Assembly (NCBI GenBank): GCA_964590225.1
Contig: CAZPWS010000077.1
Span: forward strand, 1 to 9,909
Length of the DNA: 9,909 bases
DNA from: JAEUSG01 sp964590225
GTDB lineage: Bacteria > Fibrobacterota > OXYB2-FULL-49-7 > JAEUSG01
Reading direction: 5' to 3'
A program made the translations under genes and the position numbers. The notes under the pieces were generated by a model. It did not search any database and was not told the DNA's origin. It saw nothing but the letters and a program-made list of their open reading frames with translations. Positions 1 to 6,056 of the stretch are shown here, piece by piece (within the stretch, counting starts at the first letter, position 1; each line of letters opens with the position of its first letter).

Positions 1-35
1 GCACGAGTAAAATTCAAATACAGAAAGTGTAAAAA

Positions 36-1772
36 TTAAATGGTCGTGGCACTAGAATAACCAGGAATATTAAACTCTGCTAAAGGCTTTAACACAATAA
101 GATGCGGTTCTTCCTTGACTGTCTCGCTACAAATAAGTATGTCAACAGGATAGTCGTGCTTTTGGATCTCTAATAACGCATGCCTCAGACTCACAGAAAC
201 ACCATTAGTATCGCCAAATGTGTCCGTAAGCCATAAAAGGCGCTGAGGCTGTTTTGGGAGGCCATTTATTTCTGCAAACCTGTCTAAAAAAACTCTATTT
301 TGCATTTGCACCCTGCTTCCAAGCAGCCTTGTCGCATTTACAACAAGCAGGGCAAGCAGGGGGAAGGAAGCCCTATCCAATACTTTACCAATGTTAAAAT
401 CGCTGATATCTTGTTGCTCTATTGAGCCATTAGAATTAAAGAGCAGCCTGAATTGACTCGAAATTTCAAGTTTCTTGACTATCATTGCGATACTTTTGGC
501 ACTCAATTCTTTGTTATCAGCATTTTGAATTTCACTACTGAACAGTTTAACTACCTTTTTACAAAGTAAATCATGTATTTCAGTAATTGCTTCATCAGCC
601 ACGGTGTCCATCTGTGAAGGATTTTGCTGCCGTGAAATAGCCATGGAGTCAATAACAGACAAAAGTGGTTTATAGCTGGACGGACACATTATTCTGTCAA
701 AAAAAGGAATTCTTACTCCATGCAAAGCTTCATGAAAGTAATGCAAAAACTTTGTGGTATGTTTATGCCGTCGCAGCTCTCCTACTGCGTTTGATATCAG
801 TAAAGAACCAGCTTTCTCTTTCAGCTCTCCTTTATGTAACAGAATCCTGAACAGTCCGGGATCTTTATAATTTGCAACACCCTGACAAAAATAATCAAAA
901 AGGGATATGGATAATTTACCAAGATCCTGATACCGCCCATATGGCTTTATTTCACCATATCGTATCCCATGTAAGAGTTTCTCAGAGCCTGACATTGTTT
1001 TATACCTATCATCATCCTCAGAAAGCACTATATATGAGCCAGTAGTACCGGCAAATATTCCCATGTGATCATCTGAACCTCCGCATCTCTTTTTGACAAA
1101 TGGATTTTGACTAAAACGGGAGGGATCTATACCAGTTCTTGCAGCGATGGTCTCAATTTTTTCAGGCGTAACACTTAACAACCATTTATTCACCATAAGA
1201 TTCTGGTGAGAATCGCGCTGCCCGTTCAAAACCTCGAATCTTTCGAAAATAAGCAGCAGATTATCTAATGCCTCATCGGAAATACGATTTTTCCCCTCTC
1301 TGAAAAAGAGAGGATGAGCAAGTGTCGTAGGAATATTTCGTTCAAAAGCGTACTCAGCAAAACGGTATATGTTTTTCCGCAGTAAAAAGAGCCTCTTTTC
1401 CTCATTAGGAGTAAAGCCGTAGGCAAGCACATGGAAGATAGCCCTCTCCTCCGGCATTGTACAGTCAAACTCTGCCCCCGTGAGCACATCAATACCTTTG
1501 TCCTGTAATTCGTAACAGCTTCTCGCGTTATTGTGGTTGGTTACAGTCAATGCATTGCATCCATTCTCCTTCAATATTCTAAGCAGCCTCTCCGTTGGCA
1601 ACCAGGTTTCCGCAACATTTAAAATTCTTCCGCATTTTTCGTCGGCACGATCGCTGTTATGATCATGACAATGAAGGTCGGCTTTAATCACATTATTTGA
1701 CATTGAGGCAGAGACATGGCCAGAGAAAGCTATATCAAAAGCATTGCGCAATCCCATTCTGAATGTTTCCAT
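36..1772 (-). CDS. PHP-domain phosphoesterase / GT4-type glycosyltransferase fusion, apparently frameshifted in the GT half
   Basis: The 578-residue reading frame begins with a PHP metal-dependent phosphoesterase domain (about 30-250). Visible metal-ligand motifs are HxH at 34-36 (DLHCHDH), H80 in TNHN, E101, H114, H153 in LAHP, and DDH at 234-236 in GGSDDHMG. Motif II reads TNH where DH is usual. A helical linker of unknown role follows (about 260-500). Residues 509-578 then look like the start of a GT-B (GT4-like) glycosyltransferase: RLLWLTDTFGDTNGVS is the typical first beta strand and glycine loop, and LAEFNIPGY is a family landmark. From recollection of the family, PHP-GT fusions of this type run to about 800 residues, so most of the GT domain is missing. 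The stop at 36-38 falls just after this landmark and another frame continues the similarity. The ATG at 1772 was chosen because it is the first Met and leaves the PHP domain whole; its AAAGG lies about 13 nt upstream, which is far. The gene is third in a unit behind the ornithine-lipid genes. The substrate is unknown; a role in a glycolipid or surface glycan is inference. Confidence 0.8.
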   Translation of the reverse strand: METFRMGLRNAFDIAFSGHVSASMSNNVIKADLHCHDHNSDRADEKCGRILNVAETWLPTERLLRILKENGCNALTVTNHNNARSCYELQDKGIDVLTGAEFDCTMPEERAIFHVLAYGFTPNEEKRLFLLRKNIYRFAEYAFERNIPTTLAHPLFFREGKNRISDEALDNLLLIFERFEVLNGQRDSHQNLMVNKWLLSVTPEKIETIAARTGIDPSRFSQNPFVKKRCGGSDDHMGIFAGTTGSYIVLSEDDDRYKTMSGSEKLLHGIRYGEIKPYGRYQDLGKLSISLFDYFCQGVANYKDPGLFRILLHKGELKEKAGSLLISNAVGELRRHKHTTKFLHYFHEALHGVRIPFFDRIMCPSSYKPLLSVIDSMAISRQQNPSQMDTVADEAITEIHDLLCKKVVKLFSSEIQNADNKELSAKSIAMIVKKLEISSQFRLLFNSNGSIEQQDISDFNIGKVLDRASFPLLALLVVNATRLLGSRVQMQNRVFLDRFAEINGLPKQPQRLLWLTDTFGDTNGVSVSLRHALLEIQKHDYPVDILICSETVKEEPHLIVLKPLAEFNIPGYSSATTI

Positions 1773-1827
1773 ATTTGGATATAAACCTTTCTTTTTTATT
1801 TGACCACCGAATAAAGCTAATATTGCA

Positions 1828-2544
1828 TTATTTCATTGGTGTTTCACTCTCGTTAACCGTATGATTCAGAGAGAGTACAGACACCATTTTACTGATAATT
1901 TTCCTGGCTTGTTCTGCCATTTCCCGTGCCGAGAACAATTCAAACGAAAGAAAATCTGAACATTCCATACTTACCTTAATCTTTCGCGCTGAGAACAGGT
2001 TCTTGATATGAGCAGCAAATGCCATTTCTCCGTAGTAACCAACAAGCTTTGGCATTTCGTAGCGAAAAGCAATGGCTATTACAGGAGCACAAGCCATTCT
2101 TGCCGCCTCAAATAATGCGGGTTTGAACGGCAATACTGTGCTATTATCAGTTGAAGTCGCCTCTGGGAAAACAACCACATTATTACCCATAGCAAGGAGG
2201 CTTGCTATGGTTTTTAAATCTCTTCGAAGAGTTTTCAAACTCCTCCTATCAACAAAAAGAGAGCCTCCTGCTAATGCAAGTGGACCGGTAATAATATTTT
2301 TGCCAACATCAGTCGAGGTAACAAATATTGAAGGCACGAACCCTGATATCAATAAAATATCAACGGTTGATACATGGTTTGCAACGATCAACGCACCTTT
2401 CACTCCATTCAACGAAAAACCACTTAAGCAGACATTGACTTTAAGAACTTTAATAAGTAACCTTGAACAAACATGCGCAAATACTGCACCAACCATCCTC
2501 GGATAAAACCGAAATCTATTTTTCGGAAACAAATTTTCGTTCAT
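1828..2544 (-). CDS. olsA: PlsC-family lysophospholipid acyltransferase, probably OlsA (lyso-ornithine lipid O-acyltransferase)
   Basis: This is a 1-acyl-glycerol-3-phosphate acyltransferase (PlsC) fold protein of 238 residues from the ATG at 2544. Its motifs occur in order: NHVSTVD, the catalytic HX4D (H57, D62); FVDRR (97-101); FPEATS (126-131), which corresponds to the usual FPEGTRS; and APVIAIAFRY beyond that. Hydrophobic stretches near the N-terminus and around HX4D suggest attachment to the inner membrane. The enzyme moves an acyl chain from acyl-ACP or acyl-CoA to a hydroxyl group. The general PlsC reaction makes phosphatidic acid. The OlsA reading rests on its place directly behind an OlsB-like gene, where it would add the second acyl chain to lyso-ornithine lipid. 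The reading frame is open to a GTG at 2592, but 2544 is the best ATG, preceded by GGAAAGGT; an ATG at 2496 is a further alternative that would shorten the N-terminus. From 2544 the gene overlaps the upstream one by 29 nt, which suggests translational coupling. It could instead be a second, general plsC. Confidence 0.85.
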   Translation of the reverse strand: MNENLFPKNRFRFYPRMVGAVFAHVCSRLLIKVLKVNVCLSGFSLNGVKGALIVANHVSTVDILLISGFVPSIFVTSTDVGKNIITGPLALAGGSLFVDRRSLKTLRRDLKTIASLLAMGNNVVVFPEATSTDNSTVLPFKPALFEAARMACAPVIAIAFRYEMPKLVGYYGEMAFAAHIKNLFSARKIKVSMECSDFLSFELFSAREMAEQARKIISKMVSVLSLNHTVNESETPMK

Positions 2545-3361
2545 ACCTTTCCATAATCCGATCCGTATCCAGAAGAGTGAAAAAATCTGCACATCTCATG
2601 TCTCTATCGAGGGCAGGAGCACCACAAACAACCGCACCGGCACTTATATATGCCCGCAATAGTGGTGGGACGATTTTCTTGACATCTCCTCGCTTCTCAT
2701 CAGGAAGAGAGTTAACAAATTTTGCATATTTCTCAAGATGTGGTACCCTGTACATCAATCTTGGATGCACACGAAACCTCTTTTCGGCAAAATGGTTGTT
2801 TTGTAACCACAAATAAACAGAAGCTATGGTTTCCGAATCAAGCGACATTAGACTTGTACATCCAAAAAGCCACTTTATGCTAAGAACAGACATATATTCC
2901 GTTAACCCTTTCCACAAGACAGCAATTGCAAGCGAGTTTCTAAATGAGACATGAACACATGAGCGGCCAAGTTCAAGCTTGTTTCCAACGAGCTTGATTA
3001 TCGAACCCATCCTAAACTCAGTCGCCGAGTAGAAAGACTTATTAAACACGGAGGGATTTAATCTGTATGTACCAACAACAGCGCCGCTCTCCTTATCAAT
3101 AAGCAATAAGTGGTCACATATAAAATCAAATCTGTCAACATCAAGCAACCCATCGTCACTCTCATTAAGTAGCTCCTCAAAAAAAACTGATCGACGCAAT
3201 CGTAATCCCTTCTTCACTTCTCCACCATCAACGGCTGTCTTTACGATGAATTTACCCGAATCAATTTTGATTTTTACTTTCGGCTGGAATACATTAAGTT
3301 TTCTGTCAATTAAATTATCTCTCATGGAAGTAAATTTGGAAATTAGTAATGTCCCTGTCAC
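2516..3361 (-). CDS. olsB: OlsB-like GNAT-fold N-acyltransferase (L-ornithine N-acyltransferase, lyso-ornithine lipid synthesis)
   Basis: A 281-residue protein of the OlsB/acetyltransferase-5 family, often annotated as hemolysin-like or GNAT. Recognisable blocks (numbered from the GTG) are LRLRRSVFFEE (53-63), DRFDFICDHLLL (76-87), VVGTYRL (95-101), ELGRSCVH (130-137), and the C-terminal signature VPPLLRAYISAG...GAPALD (231-252) followed by DFFTLLD (259-265). OlsB transfers a 3-hydroxyacyl chain from ACP to the alpha-amino group of ornithine, giving lyso-ornithine lipid at the cytoplasmic face of the inner membrane. The next gene is a PlsC/OlsA-type enzyme, the usual partner. The start is a choice. 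The GTG at 3361 has AAGGAG exactly 6 nt upstream (3368-3373), better than the ATG at 3406 (AAGG, 6 nt upstream) or the TTG at 3412. A possible promoter would also place transcription start downstream of 3406. Related GNAT acyltransferases with other amino-acid acceptors cannot be excluded. Confidence 0.82.
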   Translation of the reverse strand: MTGTLLISKFTSMRDNLIDRKLNVFQPKVKIKIDSGKFIVKTAVDGGEVKKGLRLRRSVFFEELLNESDDGLLDVDRFDFICDHLLLIDKESGAVVGTYRLNPSVFNKSFYSATEFRMGSIIKLVGNKLELGRSCVHVSFRNSLAIAVLWKGLTEYMSVLSIKWLFGCTSLMSLDSETIASVYLWLQNNHFAEKRFRVHPRLMYRVPHLEKYAKFVNSLPDEKRGDVKKIVPPLLRAYISAGAVVCGAPALDRDMRCADFFTLLDTDRIMERYERKFVSEK

Positions 3362-3373
3362 TTTTTTCTCCTT
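3362..3373 (-). promoter_or_regulatory. Strong ribosome binding site deciding the olsB start
   Basis: On the minus strand AAGGAG (3373-3368) is followed by six A residues and then GTG at 3361-3359. This is a near-perfect Shine-Dalgarno match at ideal spacing. It is the best in the window and the reason for preferring the GTG over upstream ATG and TTG codons in the same frame. Confidence 0.6.
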
Positions 3374-3391
3374 ATCTGTTAAAGTAAATAC

Positions 3392-3420
3392 ATAACAATA
3401 ATACATCAGCAACCTTGCAA
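3392..3420 (-). promoter_or_regulatory. Possible sigma70-type promoter for the olsB-olsA-PHP/GT unit
   Basis: Reading the minus strand, TTGCAA (3420-3415, four of six matches to TTGACA) is separated by 17 nt from TGTTAT (3397-3392, four of six matches to TATAAT). Transcription would begin near 3385, giving a leader of about 24 nt that contains the AAGGAG at 3373-3368. The matches are modest and the region is AT-rich, so chance is possible. Spacing and position relative to the GTG start support it. Confidence 0.3.
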
Positions 3421-3463
3421 GACCATTACATTCAAACTGCTACGGTTTATCAGGCAAGAAAAA

Positions 3464-3475
3464 TATGCGCGCATA
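3464..3475. promoter_or_regulatory. Perfect 12-bp palindrome in the divergent intergenic spacer (candidate operator)
   Basis: The sequence TATGCGCGCATA is its own reverse complement. It lies in the spacer of about 190 nt between the divergent ols and ROK-ppx-ppk units, about 45 bp upstream of the possible ols promoter and about 75 bp upstream of the ROK start. A GC-rich core in an AT-rich spacer is the kind of site a dimeric repressor could bind. No regulator is encoded in the window and I do not recognise the motif. Apart from this and the weak promoter, I see nothing else convincing in the spacer. Confidence 0.25.
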
Positions 3476-3550
3476 CCTAATCCTGCGTTAATATGTTTGT
3501 AACAATAACAACACACAATCGCAATACTGGGCTTGTATTCTATAATGATT

Positions 3551-4519
3551 ATGAACAAAAACAGACAATTTTCAATCGGCATTGATATCGGCGCTACAAA
3601 AATTTTCGCACTCCTTTTTGATAAGTCCATGAGAATCAAATACAGCATCAGAAGAAAAACCAAAGCGCACGAAGGGCCACTCGTGGTTCTTAACAGAATC
3701 AGAGAAACAATTTCACGACTATTGGAAGAAAGTGGAACAACAACAGGGGAACTGCAAGCCATAGGAATTGGCTGTCCAGGAATGGTTGATACACAGAGAG
3801 GCGTAATCCATTCTGCTCCAAATCTTGGCTGGAAGGCTATGCCTCTTGCAAAGGAACTAAAAAAGAAATTTAATACCAGGATAACTTTGCTAAACGATGT
3901 TGATGCCGGTCTTTATGGCGAATACCGTCATGGACCTTCAAAGAACAATAAATGCGTCATAGGTATCTTTCCCGGAACAGGTATTGGTGGGAGCTGTATA
4001 TATCAAGGCGACATTATAAGAGGTGAAAAGTCCTCTGCCTTTGAGATCGGTCATATGATTGTTCAGCCGGACGGCCCTTTATGCAGCTGTGGTCAAAAGG
4101 GGTGCCTTGAAGTACTATCGAGCCGCCTTGCTGTCGCATCTGCCGTGGCAGCAGCAGCCTATAGGGGAGCAGCGCCTTATATCAGCACAAACTACGGCTT
4201 CGACATATCAAAGTATGGAAGCGGAGTACTTGCCGAGTCCATCCGAATGGGAGACAGGGCTGTTCTTGAAATTGTAAAGGAAGCCGGAAAATGGATTGGA
4301 AAGGCAACAGCCACAATGGTGAATTTATTTGCGCCTGAAACAGTAATTATTGGCGGAGGAATGGTAGAAGCGATGCCGGAAATCTTTACAAAAGAGGTTG
4401 AAAAATATAGCAGAGAATATGCCCTCGAACCTTTCAGAGACAAATTTAAAATTCTTGCAGCCAGACTTGGTGATAATTCGGTTGCAATGGGCGCAGCCGC
4501 CTGGGCAATAAAAAAATGA
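3551..4519 (+). CDS. ROK-family sugar kinase (glucokinase-like)
   Basis: A 322-residue ROK kinase. The phosphate-binding DIGATK is at 12-17, NDVD at 115-118 contains the expected catalytic Asp (D116), and GTGIGG forms the phosphate-2 region. The ROK zinc site is complete: H168 in EIGHM plus C178, C180 and C185 in CSCGQKGC, followed by LE. IIGGGM near the C-terminus is the adenosine/sugar-domain motif. There is no N-terminal helix-turn-helix, so it is an enzyme rather than a NagC/XylR-type repressor. It should phosphorylate glucose or a related hexose or N-acetylhexosamine in the cytosol. The start is uncertain: ATG codons at 3551 and 3545 and a TTG at 3533 share the frame and none has a clear Shine-Dalgarno. 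The 3551 start puts DIGATK at the usual distance from the N-terminus. The stop overlaps the ppx start as ATGA. Because two polyphosphate genes follow, a polyphosphate-dependent glucokinase is possible; those also belong to ROK, but the actinobacterial ones I recall lack this zinc motif. Confidence 0.9.
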   Translation: MNKNRQFSIGIDIGATKIFALLFDKSMRIKYSIRRKTKAHEGPLVVLNRIRETISRLLEESGTTTGELQAIGIGCPGMVDTQRGVIHSAPNLGWKAMPLAKELKKKFNTRITLLNDVDAGLYGEYRHGPSKNNKCVIGIFPGTGIGGSCIYQGDIIRGEKSSAFEIGHMIVQPDGPLCSCGQKGCLEVLSSRLAVASAVAAAAYRGAAPYISTNYGFDISKYGSGVLAESIRMGDRAVLEIVKEAGKWIGKATATMVNLFAPETVIIGGGMVEAMPEIFTKEVEKYSREYALEPFRDKFKILAARLGDNSVAMGAAAWAIKK

Positions 4520-6048
4520 AACATCCTTTTGCAGCAATCGACATAGGAACCAATGCAGTGCGTATGAATGTTGCCGAAATGTCAGAAAATGCCGTAATTC
4601 GCCACCTTGCCACACTTCAACAAAGTGTTTCACTTGGACGAGATACCTTTTCTAAAGGCTATATTGACAATAGTACTATTAACGAATGCATCAGGAGCCT
4701 GAACAATTTTAGGGGCGTTCTTAACGATTATGGCATTACCTCCCCTGAAAGCATCCGATGTGTAGCAACAAGCGCCGTCAGAGAGGCCAGTAACAGTGAT
4801 ATTTTTATTGATAGAGTAAGCAACAAAAGCGGCTTTAACATCTGTTTACTTGAGGAAGCTCATGTTAATAGATATTTATTTCTCGCGGTAGAACCGCTAT
4901 TTCGAGACAACACATTGAAAAAACACCCCCTTTCCGTAGTTGTGGAAGTAGGAGCAGGCAGCACCGAAATCCTGATACTTAAAAATGGTGGTATCGCTTT
5001 TTCATCCTCCTATAAATTCGGTTCACTGCGTTTACTGGAAATGTTGGGCGATAATAGAAGTTCATTCGCCCATATTGAAGAATCTGTAAAATCACATGTT
5101 GCGAGAATTATCGATCAGATTAAACTTAATATCGGAAGCAATGCAAAACCTTTATTAATTGGCCTCGGCAGCGATTTGCGCCTTGCCATCGCGGCATTCC
5201 ATTCAAAGCTTTCAGAATCGAATAAATCAGCAATTCTTAAAATATCACAATTAAGACAAATAGTCCGCGATACAGAAAAATTATCAACGGACGATATTGT
5301 TGACAAGTACCATATACCATATTCCGATGGTGATACCCTCCTGCCTGCACTTTTACTATACCTAAACCTTGCTGAATCCGTTGGAACGAAATCGATACTC
5401 ACCGTCACAAACTCCATTAGAGATGGAATAATCATGGAAATGTCATCTAATCTACCTTGGAGAAGTGAGTTACAAAAAGAAATACTTCACTCCGCTTTTG
5501 AAATATGCGAAAAATACAAAGCAGAAAAAGACCACGCGAAAAAAGTTGCCGAATTATCCATACAGCTTTTTCAGGAACTATACTCTGTCCATCTACTACC
5601 TCCAAGATTTGAGCTATTACTTCATGTAGCTGCTCTACTACACGACATAGGATTGTTTGTGAGCAATAGTAACCACCACAAGCATTCTGCCTACCTCATC
5701 GAAAATGCCAATCTTTTTGGTTTAACAAACGAAGAACGGAGCATTACTGCACAAATCGCACGCTATCATAGGAAAGCACTCCCATCTGAAAACCATGAGC
5801 AATATATGGGCTTTCCTTTCGAAACACGGATGAACATTTCAAAAGCCGCGTCACTGCTAAGAATTGCAGACGCACTTGACAGAAAACGCCTAAGCATGCT
5901 AAAAATACAAAAGGTAACTCTAAAAGATGATTGCGTACAAATAAAATTGAAATCTTACCTTAATATCAAGCTTGAAGATTCTTTTGTAAAGAAAAAAAGC
6001 GACCTATTCGACAAATTATTCGGACTAAGAATAGAATTAAAGCATTGA
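4516..6048 (+). CDS. ppx: Exopolyphosphatase / guanosine pentaphosphate phosphatase family protein with C-terminal HD domain
   Basis: A 510-residue Ppx/GppA protein, close to the length of the long (E. coli-type) family. The N-terminal ASKHA-fold half shows AAIDIGTNAVRM (6-17), the TSAVREA block, and EVGAGSTE (144-151), the second phosphate-binding motif. The C-terminal half is HD-like: LLHDIG with H376 and D377, then HHKHSAYLI and ARYHRK. The family removes terminal phosphate from polyphosphate or from pppGpp in the cytosol. Two active-site features are unusual. The canonical D of DIGGGSTE is E144 and the middle glycine is alanine. The EEEAR block carrying the catalytic glutamate reads EEAHVNR (113-119), so the glutamate is either shifted by an insertion or absent. 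The start overlaps the ROK stop (ATGA, 4516-4519) and the stop falls just before ppk, so the three genes are probably co-translated. Exopolyphosphatase is favoured over GppA because ppk is next door. Confidence 0.9.
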   Translation: MKHPFAAIDIGTNAVRMNVAEMSENAVIRHLATLQQSVSLGRDTFSKGYIDNSTINECIRSLNNFRGVLNDYGITSPESIRCVATSAVREASNSDIFIDRVSNKSGFNICLLEEAHVNRYLFLAVEPLFRDNTLKKHPLSVVVEVGAGSTEILILKNGGIAFSSSYKFGSLRLLEMLGDNRSSFAHIEESVKSHVARIIDQIKLNIGSNAKPLLIGLGSDLRLAIAAFHSKLSESNKSAILKISQLRQIVRDTEKLSTDDIVDKYHIPYSDGDTLLPALLLYLNLAESVGTKSILTVTNSIRDGIIMEMSSNLPWRSELQKEILHSAFEICEKYKAEKDHAKKVAELSIQLFQELYSVHLLPPRFELLLHVAALLHDIGLFVSNSNHHKHSAYLIENANLFGLTNEERSITAQIARYHRKALPSENHEQYMGFPFETRMNISKAASLLRIADALDRKRLSMLKIQKVTLKDDCVQIKLKSYLNIKLEDSFVKKKSDLFDKLFGLRIELKH

Positions 6049-6056
6049 AGAAACCT

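Noticed and set aside
2072..2506. 144-residue plus-strand open frame opposite olsA
   Set aside because: It lies wholly antisense to a gene with clear PlsC motifs and its translation has no recognisable family pattern.
3302..3360. CTGTCA-like words (3303-3308 and 3354-3359) suggestive of a Pho box
   Set aside because: They are about 50 bp apart instead of in the 11-bp tandem register of a Pho box, and lie inside the olsB coding region.
3541..3546. TATAAT directly at the ROK start, as a promoter for a nearly leaderless transcript
   Set aside because: The hexamer is perfect, but there is no -35 match at 16-18 nt and it overlaps one of the candidate start codons; not strong enough to list.
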